From Thermoanaerobaculia bacterium (lineage in GTDB: Bacteria > Acidobacteriota > Thermoanaerobaculia > Multivoradales > UBA5704): a DNA stretch of 11,438 nt. How positions within the stretch are numbered: the stretch's first letter is position 1; each line of letters begins with the position of its first letter. The position numbers were made by a program, and so were the translations under genes. The DNA lies in assembly GCA_025937035.1 (NCBI GenBank), contig JAICSG010000064.1, positions 1 through 11,438 of the forward strand, given 5' to 3'. This document shows positions 5,269-11,438 of this stretch, one piece after another. Below the pieces are notes generated by a model. It had not been told where the DNA came from. It made no database searches and was given only the letters and a program-made list of their open reading frames with translations.

Positions 5269-8200
5269 GCTCGCGGCGACGGGAGCGGCGGGGGGCGCGG
5301 CCTCCGCGCTCCCCTTCAGCCGCCGCTCCAGCGCCTCCCGCTGGGCCGGGGAGAGCCTGGAGAGGCGGGAGGCGAGGCTCCCCCGGCGGGCGTCGATTGT
5401 CGGCGCGGCCGCCCCGGCGGGCTCCACGGGCGCCGCGGCCCGCGGCGGCGGCTCCGGCTCCGGCGCCGGCAGGCCCAGCGGGATCTCCCCCACCTTCACC
5501 TCCGGGTCGGCGACGGCGGCCTCCAGCAGGCTCCGGTAGTTTTCCAGCAGGCGGTCCATGGTGGCGGCGTCGAAGAGGTCGGTGTTGTACTCGACCCCGG
5601 TGTGGAGGCCGTCCGGCGCCTCGACCGCGAACAGGGTGAGGTCGAATTGCGAGGTGCCGGTGGCGACGCCGTAGGGCTCGATGTGGAGAGCCCCCTCGTC
5701 CGGCGGCGCCGCCAGCGGGCTGTCGGCCGGCTGCAGCAGGAACATCACCTGGAAGAGGGGGCTGCGGCTCGGGTCGCGCACCGGCTGCAAGGCTTCGACC
5801 AGCTTCTCGAAGGGGAGCTCCTGGCCGGCGTAGGCGCGCAGGGCCATCTCCCGCACGCGCTCGAGGAGCTGATGGAAGGTGAGGTCGCCGGAGAGGTCGG
5901 CGGGGAGCACCAGGCTGTTGACGAAGAACCCGATCAGCCCTTCGAGCTCGGGGCGGTTGCGGCCCGCCACGGGGGAGCCGACCACGACGCGCCGCTGGCC
6001 GGTGTAGCGGTGGAGCAGCGCCTGGAAGGCGGCGAGCAGGGCCATGAACAGGGTCACCCCCGACCGGTGCGCGAGCTTCTGGATCCCCCAGGTCAGCTCG
6101 GTGGAGAGCTGGAGCGACCGGTAGGCGCCACGGTAGGTCTGGACCGCCGGCCGCGGGCGGTCGGTGGGCATCTGGAGCGGCGGGACCTCGGTGCCGAGCC
6201 GCCGGGTCCAGTCCGCCAGCAGGGCGTCGACGGCCTCGCCGCTCAGCGCGCTCCGCTGCCAGACCGCGAAGTCCGGATATTGCAGCGGCAGCGCGGGCAG
6301 GGGGGACGGCCGGCCGGCGGCGAAGGCCTCGTAGAGCGCCCGCAGCTCGCGGAGGAAGACGCCCGTCGACCAGCCGTCGGTCACGATGTGGTGCAGGGTG
6401 ACCAGCAGCACGGCCTCGCCGGCGCCGAGGCGCAGCAGGGTGGCGCGGAGCAGCGGGCCGCGGGAGAGGTCGAAGGGGAGGCGGGCCTCCTCCGCCGCCC
6501 GTTGGCGAGCCTCGGGCTCGCGCAGGGAGGCCGGCAGGCCGGAGAGGTCGATCCATGGCAGCGGCACGGGCGCGGGGGGCTGGACCCGCTGGACGCCCCG
6601 GCCGTCCCGTTCGGGAAAGACGGTGCGCAGCGCCTCGTGCCGCTGGACGATCTCGTCGAGGGCCCGCGAGAGGGCCCCCACGTCGAGCTGGCCGGTCAGG
6701 CGGAGGGGGGACGGCAGGTTGAAGGTCGCCGTCCCCGGCTCCAGGCGGTCGAGGAACCAGAGCCGCTGCTGGGCGAAGGAGAGCGGCAGGTCGCCGTCGC
6801 GCGGGGCCCGCCGGATCGGCGGCATGGAGACGCCGTGCCGCGCCTCGATCTCCTTGCCGAGCCACTCCGCCAGCTCCTTGAGCACGGGGGAGAGGAAGAG
6901 CCGCCGCAGCGGCAGCTCCACGTTCAGCGCCGAGCGGACGCGCGCGGTCACCCGGGTGGCGAGCAGCGAGTGGCCGCCGAGATCGAAGAAGCTGTCGTTC
7001 CGGTAGACGGGATGGCCGAAGATGTCGCTCCAGATCCCGGCCAGGACCTCCTCCACGTAGCCGCGCGGGGCGTGGGCCGCGTCCGCGGCAACGGCCTCCG
7101 GCTGGAGCGGCAGGGCGGCGAGGGCCCGCCGGTCGATCTTGCCGTTAGGGGTGAGCGGCAGCCTGGCGAGCGGCATGAAGACCGCGGGGACCATGTAGTC
7201 GGGCAGGCTCTGCTGGAGGAAGACCCGCAGCTCGCCGGCGAGCCCGGAGGAGTCCGTCTCGGTCTCCACCCAGGCGATCAGGCGGGTGCCGGTGCCGTCC
7301 ACGTCGGGCGCCGCGAGGATGGCGGCCTGCCGCACGTCCGGATGGCGGACGAGCGCCGACTCGATCTCCCCCAGCTCGATCCGGAACCCCCGGACCTTGA
7401 CCTGGTGGTCCAGGCGGCCGAGATAGTCCAGCTCGCCGGTGGGCAGATGGCGCACCAGGTCCCCCACCGTGTAGAGGCGCGAGCCCGGCGGGCCGTAGGG
7501 GCTCGGGACGTAGCGCTCCGCGGTCAGGTCGGGGCGGTGCAGGTAGCCGCGGGTGACCCCCTCCCCGCCCATGTACAGGGAGCCCGGCACGCCGATCGGC
7601 ACCGGCCGCATCTCCCGGTCGAGCACGTAGGCCTGCTCGCCGGTCAGCGGGCGGCCGATCAGCGGATGACCGGTGTCGCGGGGCACCACCGCGAAGGAGG
7701 TGAAGGTGGTGTCCTCCGAGGGGCCGTAGAGGTTGACCACCCGCGAGACCCCGGGCAGCCGCTCGTGGATCTCCCGCACCAGGGTGGCCTTCAGCGGCTC
7801 GCCGCCCAGGTTCACCGTCCGCACCGACGGGGGCAGGCCGCCCATCCGCAGCAGCTCGGCCATGGCGGAGGGCACGGTGTCGATCAGCGCCACCTCGTCC
7901 CTGGCCTCCAGGCCGGGCAGCGCCAGGGCGTTCTCGGCCAGCAGGATCCTCCCGCCGGCGGCCAGGGTGGCGAAGATCTCGAAGACCGACATGTCGAAGC
8001 AGATCGAGGTCGAGGCGAGCATGCCGGCGTACTCCTCCGGCGTGTACATGGCGTGCGCCCAGCGGATCATCGCCACGGCGCTGCGGTGCTGGATCGCCAC
8101 TCCCTTCGGCACTCCGGTGGAGCCCGAGGTGAAGATCACGTAGGCGAGGTTGTCCGGCAGGGCCTCGGGCGCCTCCCTCTCCTCCACCGGCTCGTCCTCC

Positions 8201-11200
8201 CAGCCGGGGTCGAGGAAGACGGTGCTCATCCCGGCCGGCAGCTCGTCCGCGAAGGCCTCGGCGAGGCGGCGGCGGGTGACCAGCACCGTGGCCCGGGCGG
8301 TCTCCAGCATCAGCAGCACGCGGCTCTTCGGGTAGTTGGGATCGAGCGGCGCGTAGGCCCCACCGGCCTTGTGGACGGCCAGCAGGGTGACGATGAGGTC
8401 CGCGGTGCGGTCCATCAGCACCCCGGCCAGCCGCTCGGGGCCGAGCCCCAGGGCCCGCAGGCGGTGGGCCAGCCCCTCCGCCCGCTCGTTCAGCTCGCGG
8501 TAGGTCAGCCGGGCATCGGGGGCGATGAGCGCGACCTGATCGGGCACCCGCGCCGCCTGGGCCTCGAAGAGCTGGTGCAGGCAGACGTCCGGCCCCGCGG
8601 TCGAGCCGGTGTCGTTGAATCCCGCCAGGAGCTGCTGCCGCTCTTCCGGAGTCAGCAGCGGGAGGTCGCCGATGGGGCGGCGGGGGTCGGCGGCGGCGGC
8701 GGCGAGCAGCACCTGGAAATGCCGCGTCCAGCGGGCGAGGGTCGCGGCGTCGAACAGCGCGGCGGCATACTCCCAGACGCTGACCAGCCCCCCCTCCTGC
8801 TGCCGCAGGTAGATGGTGAGGTCGACCTTGGCGGTGCCGTTGCCCAGCTCCCGGAGATCGAGGTCGAGACCGGGGCCGAGCTGGCGCGGCAGCGGCGGGA
8901 TGTTCTGATAGGAGAGGAAGACCTGCGCCAGGGGGGACTGGCTGAGCTGGCGCTCCGGCCGCAGCTCCTTCACCAGCTGATCGAAGGGGAAGTCCTGGCG
9001 CTCCATGCCGCTCAGCACCGTCTCCCGCACCTGCTCCAGCAGGCCGGCGAAGCTCGGATTGCCGGAGAGGTCGGCGCGCAGGACGAGGTTGTTGGTGAAC
9101 AGGCCGATCAGCCCCTGGGTCCCCTGCCGGTGCCGGTTCGCCACCGACGCGCCGACGTTCAGGTCCGGCTGCCCGGACAGGCGGTAGAGCAGGACGTCCA
9201 GCGCCGCCAGGAGGGCCATGAAGAGCGTGGACTTGGCCTCCAGGGCGGCCTTCCGGAGCGCCTGGAGGTCCCGCGGCGGGATCTCCGCGCTCGCCAGCCC
9301 CCCCACGAAGCTCTGCACCGGCGGGCGGGGGCGGTCGGCCGGCAGGTCGAGCAGATCGGGAGAGCCGGCCAGGCGCCGGCGCCAGAATGCGAGCTGGGCG
9401 CGGGCCTCCTCCCCCGCGAGCCACTCCCGCTGCCAGGCCGCGTAGTCGGAGAGCTGCACCGGCAGCGGCGGCAGGGCGGCGGGCCGGCCCCCCATCTCGG
9501 CGGCATAGAAGGCGGCGAGGTCGTTGGCGAGCACCCAGGTCGACCAGTCGTCCCCCACGATGTGGTGCATGAGGATCAGCAGGCGGTGGTCCCGCTCGCC
9601 CCTTTCCAGCAGATAGCCCTGGAGCAGGGGGGCGTGCTGGAGGCTCACGATCGTCGCCGCCAGGGCCGCCGTGGCCCGCTCCGCCTCGCCCTCCCGGAGG
9701 GTGGCCGGCAGGGCCCGGAGGTCGATCCGCGGCAGGCCGACCACGGCGCCGGCGGGCGCCAACTCCGGCCCGCCGTTCACCTCGGAGAAGACGACCCGCA
9801 GCGTCTGATGGCGACGCACGACCGCCGCCAACGACCGTTGCAGGGCGCCGCGGTCGAGCGGCCCCGTGAGGTCGAGCTGCAGCGGGATGGTGAAGAGGGG
9901 CAGCTCGGGGTGCAGCCGCTCGGCGAACCACATCCCCTCCTGGCCGGGGGAGGCGATCCAGCGCCGGTTCTTCGCCAGGGGGATCCCCGCCAGCTCCTCC
10001 CCCGCCGTGAGCCCGGTCATCAGGGCGGCCAGCCGCTCGACGGTCGGGGCGTCGAAGAGGGCACGCGGCGGCAGCCGGCGGCCCAGGGTCTCGTGGATGC
10101 GGGCGATCACCCGGGCGGCCAGGAGCGAATGCCCGCCCAGCTCGAAGAAGTGATCCTGGATTCCGACGGCGGAGACGCTCAGGACCTCCGACCAGATCTC
10201 GGCCAGGGCCGCCTCGAGCGGATCGCGGGGGGCCACGAAGCCCGGCCGCTCGCCGGAGATCTCCGGCCTGGGCAGGGCCTTGCGGTCCACCTTGCCGTTG
10301 GGGCTGAGCGGCAGGGCCGCCATCACCACGAAATAGGTGGGGACCATGTACTCGGCCAGCCGCTCCCGCACGTGCTCCCGCAGCCCGGCCACCGAGAGCT
10401 CCATCCCCTGCCGGGCGACCACGTAGGCCGCCAGCACCTTCTCCGCCGCCTCTCCCGTCTCCGAGAGATCGAGGGCCACCACCACCGTGTCCCCCACCGC
10501 CGGATGGCGCTCCAGGGTCGCCTCGATCTCCCCCAGCTCCACGCGATGGCCGCGGATCTTGACCTGATGGTCGAGCCGGCCCAGGTAGTCCAGCTCGCCG
10601 TCCGGCCGGTAGCGGATCAGGTCGCCGGTGGCGTAGATCCGCTCCCCGGGCCGGGTGGCGTACGGGTCGGGCACGTAGCGGGCCGCGGTCATGTCCGGCC
10701 GGCCCAGGTAGCCCCGGGAGAGCCCCGCGCCGCCGATGTACAGCTCGCCGGGGCCGTCCCCCGGCACCTGCTGGAGATCGCGGTCCAGCAGGTACCCCCA
10801 CTCGCCGTCGAGCAGGTTGCCCACCGAGGGGATGGTGTCCCCCGGCGGAACCAGCGCCCAGGTCGAGAAGGTGGTGTCCTCCGAGGGGCCGTAGACGTTG
10901 TAGACCTTCTGGATCGTCCCCGTCTCGTGCAGCCGGTTCACCAGCGCGGCCCGCAGCGCCTCGCCGCCCAGGTTGACGGTGACCACCGACGGCGGGATTC
11001 CCCCCGAGCGCGCCAGCTCGGCGATCGCCGAGGGGACCGTGTTGACCAGGGTGACCTCCCCGGCCGCCGGCAGCTCCGGCAGGCTCAGGGCGTGGTCGGC
11101 CAGGATCGCCCGGCCGCCCAGCGCGGGGGTCACGAACAGCTCGAAGATCGACATGTCGAAGCAGACCGAGGTGGCCGCCAGCACCCCGGAGAGCTCCTCG

Positions 11201-11438
11201 GGCGAGTAGATCCGCGCCGCCCAGCGGGTGAGGGTCACCGCCGAGTGGTGCTCGATGGCCACCCCCTTCGGCCGGCCGCTCGAGCCCGAGGTGTAGATGA
11301 CGTAGGCGAGATTGCGCTCGCCGGCCGGGCAGTCGAACGGCCCGCCGCCGAAGCGCTCGATCTCCGGCCAGTCCCGGTCGAGCAGGACCGGCCGCGCGGA
11401 GGTGTGGGGCAGGCGGCCGGTCAGGCGCTCCTGGGTGA
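4429..11438 (-). CDS. Non-ribosomal peptide synthetase, A-PCP-C-A-PCP-C-TE, 5' truncated
   Basis: The frame is open to the right edge (2335 residues visible, counted from the first full codon at 11436) and ends with TGA at 4431-4429. The start and any earlier modules are outside the window. A GTG at 11262 lies within the A1 core and is not a start. Domain order is A1 (from just before motif A3), PCP1, C1, A2, PCP2, C2, a Pro/Ala-rich linker (about 1989-2056) and a TE. It is a cytosolic megasynthetase that activates amino acids as adenylates, tethers them to phosphopantetheine and condenses them; the TE should release the product. All visible core motifs are present and no frameshift is seen. 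Odd points are the missing A-PCP between C2 and TE, and the strong similarity of the two A domains. The translationally coupled acylase follows. The product cannot be predicted. Confidence 0.97.
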   Translation of the reverse strand, partial: TQERLTGRLPHTSARPVLLDRDWPEIERFGGGPFDCPAGERNLAYVIYTSGSSGRPKGVAIEHHSAVTLTRWAARIYSPEELSGVLAATSVCFDMSIFELFVTPALGGRAILADHALSLPELPAAGEVTLVNTVPSAIAELARSGGIPPSVVTVNLGGEALRAALVNRLHETGTIQKVYNVYGPSEDTTFSTWALVPPGDTIPSVGNLLDGEWGYLLDRDLQQVPGDGPGELYIGGAGLSRGYLGRPDMTAARYVPDPYATRPGERIYATGDLIRYRPDGELDYLGRLDHQVKIRGHRVELGEIEATLERHPAVGDTVVVALDLSETGEAAEKVLAAYVVARQGMELSVAGLREHVRERLAEYMVPTYFVVMAALPLSPNGKVDRKALPRPEISGERPGFVAPRDPLEAALAEIWSEVLSVSAVGIQDHFFELGGHSLLAARVIARIHETLGRRLPPRALFDAPTVERLAALMTGLTAGEELAGIPLAKNRRWIASPGQEGMWFAERLHPELPLFTIPLQLDLTGPLDRGALQRSLAAVVRRHQTLRVVFSEVNGGPELAPAGAVVGLPRIDLRALPATLREGEAERATAALAATIVSLQHAPLLQGYLLERGERDHRLLILMHHIVGDDWSTWVLANDLAAFYAAEMGGRPAALPPLPVQLSDYAAWQREWLAGEEARAQLAFWRRRLAGSPDLLDLPADRPRPPVQSFVGGLASAEIPPRDLQALRKAALEAKSTLFMALLAALDVLLYRLSGQPDLNVGASVANRHRQGTQGLIGLFTNNLVLRADLSGNPSFAGLLEQVRETVLSGMERQDFPFDQLVKELRPERQLSQSPLAQVFLSYQNIPPLPRQLGPGLDLDLRELGNGTAKVDLTIYLRQQEGGLVSVWEYAAALFDAATLARWTRHFQVLLAAAAADPRRPIGDLPLLTPEERQQLLAGFNDTGSTAGPDVCLHQLFEAQAARVPDQVALIAPDARLTYRELNERAEGLAHRLRALGLGPERLAGVLMDRTADLIVTLLAVHKAGGAYAPLDPNYPKSRVLLMLETARATVLVTRRRLAEAFADELPAGMSTVFLDPGWEDEPVEEREAPEALPDNLAYVIFTSGSTGVPKGVAIQHRSAVAMIRWAHAMYTPEEYAGMLASTSICFDMSVFEIFATLAAGGRILLAENALALPGLEARDEVALIDTVPSAMAELLRMGGLPPSVRTVNLGGEPLKATLVREIHERLPGVSRVVNLYGPSEDTTFTSFAVVPRDTGHPLIGRPLTGEQAYVLDREMRPVPIGVPGSLYMGGEGVTRGYLHRPDLTAERYVPSPYGPPGSRLYTVGDLVRHLPTGELDYLGRLDHQVKVRGFRIELGEIESALVRHPDVRQAAILAAPDVDGTGTRLIAWVETETDSSGLAGELRVFLQQSLPDYMVPAVFMPLARLPLTPNGKIDRRALAALPLQPEAVAADAAHAPRGYVEEVLAGIWSDIFGHPVYRNDSFFDLGGHSLLATRVTARVRSALNVELPLRRLFLSPVLKELAEWLGKEIEARHGVSMPPIRRAPRDGDLPLSFAQQRLWFLDRLEPGTATFNLPSPLRLTGQLDVGALSRALDEIVQRHEALRTVFPERDGRGVQRVQPPAPVPLPWIDLSGLPASLREPEARQRAAEEARLPFDLSRGPLLRATLLRLGAGEAVLLVTLHHIVTDGWSTGVFLRELRALYEAFAAGRPSPLPALPLQYPDFAVWQRSALSGEAVDALLADWTRRLGTEVPPLQMPTDRPRPAVQTYRGAYRSLQLSTELTWGIQKLAHRSGVTLFMALLAAFQALLHRYTGQRRVVVGSPVAGRNRPELEGLIGFFVNSLVLPADLSGDLTFHQLLERVREMALRAYAGQELPFEKLVEALQPVRDPSRSPLFQVMFLLQPADSPLAAPPDEGALHIEPYGVATGTSQFDLTLFAVEAPDGLHTGVEYNTDLFDAATMDRLLENYRSLLEAAVADPEVKVGEIPLGLPAPEPEPPPRAAAPVEPAGAAAPTIDARRGSLASRLSRLSPAQREALERRLKGSAEAAPPAAPVAASCLVEIVPPAPGGGRRPFFCIHPAGGDALCFFPLARHTGADQPFYGLQARGLEDAAEPFATIEEMAAHYLGEIRRVQPRGPYRIGGWSFGGLAAFELARQLRAAGEEVELLAVLDTAPGVEDGALDPDPEAADDTGRLLAIAEYVKGLRGKDLRVTLADLQPLDPEARLRFFVARLQEAGIVHSGDSLAQLRRLLRVYATNVRAFRRYVPRPYDGRITLIRAEGAHFDPALGPDLGWERLSPHPVDRVDVPGDHITLLAEPHVRTLADRLRTLLGGSERP
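5473..6789 (-). other. NRPS condensation domain C2 (terminal, before TE)
   Basis: Residues about 1550-1988. It is a canonical, probably active domain: LSFAQQRLWFLDRL, HHIVTDGWS (second His H1683, Asp1687), YPDFAVWQ, IGFFVNSLVLP and LPFEKLVEAL. It looks like an ordinary LCL-type domain, not an epimerisation or cyclisation domain. No A or PCP follows, so its acceptor substrate is unclear. Confidence 0.92.
6859..7059 (-). other. NRPS peptidyl carrier domain PCP2
   Basis: Residues about 1460-1526, with phosphopantetheine site Ser1490 in DLGGHSLLATRV. It is the last carrier domain in the protein and lies upstream of C2. Confidence 0.95.
7108..8580 (-). other. NRPS adenylation domain A2
   Basis: Residues about 953-1443, a complete domain. 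A3 is TSGSTGVPKG, A5 is YGPSEDTT and the A10 lysine is K1433 (NGKIDRRAL). Pocket residues by eye are D-M-F-D-N-G-L-T-F-K (SICFDMSVFEIF, LIDTVPS, VNLGGE, NLYGPSEDTTF). They differ from A1 at only two positions (N to D at 278, V to L at 322). An alanine-like or other small substrate is guessed with low confidence. Confidence 0.93.
8662..9969 (-). other. NRPS condensation domain C1
   Basis: Residues about 490-925. The active-site motif is HHIVGDDWS, with second His H625 and Asp629; the usual Gly after the Asp is Asp630. The first core motif is also unusual, SPGQEGMWF in place of the common AQxRLWF. LSDYAAWQ, IGLFTNNLVLR and FPFDQLV match later core motifs. It should join the residue on PCP1 to that on PCP2. 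Confidence 0.9.
10021..10230 (-). other. NRPS peptidyl carrier domain PCP1
   Basis: Residues about 403-472. The phosphopantetheine site is Ser437 in ELGGHSLLAARV. Length and helix pattern are normal, so it should be functional. Confidence 0.95.
10261..11438 (-). other. NRPS adenylation domain A1 (partial)
   Basis: Visible residues 1-392. Motif A3 TSGSSGRPKG is at 49-58, A5 reads YGPSEDTT, and the A10 lysine is K382 (NGKVDRKALP). Aligned by eye to GrsA, the pocket residues read D-M-F-N-N-G-V-T-F-K (from CFDMSIFELF, VNTVPS, VNLGGE, NVYGPSEDTTF). This is closest to the alanine-type code DLFNNALTYK, so Ala or another small residue is the tentative prediction. Confidence 0.9.

Noticed and set aside
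5989..6789. C2 as an epimerisation domain
   Set aside because: Its motifs (AQQRLWFLDRL, HHIVTDGWS, IGFFVNSLVLP) fit ordinary condensation domains, and epimerisation-specific motifs are not seen.
4712..6865. 717-residue open frame on the minus strand
   Set aside because: Another out-of-frame shadow of the NRPS C2-TE region with the same low-complexity composition.
7145..10801. 1218-residue open frame on the minus strand
   Set aside because: Out-of-frame shadow inside the NRPS gene. The translation is Arg/Gly/Pro/Ala low complexity with no domains, an effect of high GC content.
10261..11262. NRPS starting at GTG 11262
   Set aside because: The frame continues open to the window edge and encodes the A3 motif TSGSSGRPKG upstream of it, so the gene is truncated by the window.

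Overview
The window is GC-rich bacterial DNA (about 70% G+C by eye, strong G/C third-position bias). It carries a chromosomal tRNA gene, a metal-transporter-like gene, a regulator and the 3' end of a secondary-metabolism locus. No rRNA or phylogenetic marker is visible. The Lys/Pro-rich small protein (1023-1427) and the overall style suggest Acidobacteriota or a similar soil phylum, but this is only inference.

Left part (1-1601): a truncated cation-efflux-like membrane protein gene (minus strand, running off the left edge) is followed by tRNA-Glu(UUC) on the plus strand. Next is a 306-bp non-coding gap with a cluster of direct and inverted repeats (802-943) and a rho-independent terminator. 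That terminator serves a minus-strand gene for a small protein of unknown function (1023-1427). A 174-bp AT-rich divergent promoter region separates this gene from a plus-strand ArgR-family regulator gene (1602-2057). The regulator gene and the next gene converge and share a CTAG at their stops.

Right part (2054-11438, all minus strand): a large non-ribosomal peptide synthetase (NRPS) gene enters from the right edge. Its visible 2335 residues read A(partial)-PCP-C-A-PCP-C-TE. The terminal thioesterase is preceded by a condensation domain with no adenylation or carrier domain between them, which is unusual for a collinear assembly line. The NRPS stop overlaps a TTG start of a membrane-anchored penicillin-acylase-family (S45) Ntn hydrolase. 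Co-transcription and translational coupling are therefore likely.

Working model (inference): the NRPS builds a peptide using at least two residues chosen by closely related A domains with alanine-like codes. The periplasmic acylase then trims an N-acyl group from the product, as PvdQ does for pyoverdine precursors, or it acts on the product as a self-protection amidase. The most interesting points are the C-TE terminus, the coupled acylase, and the repeat cluster at 802-943.
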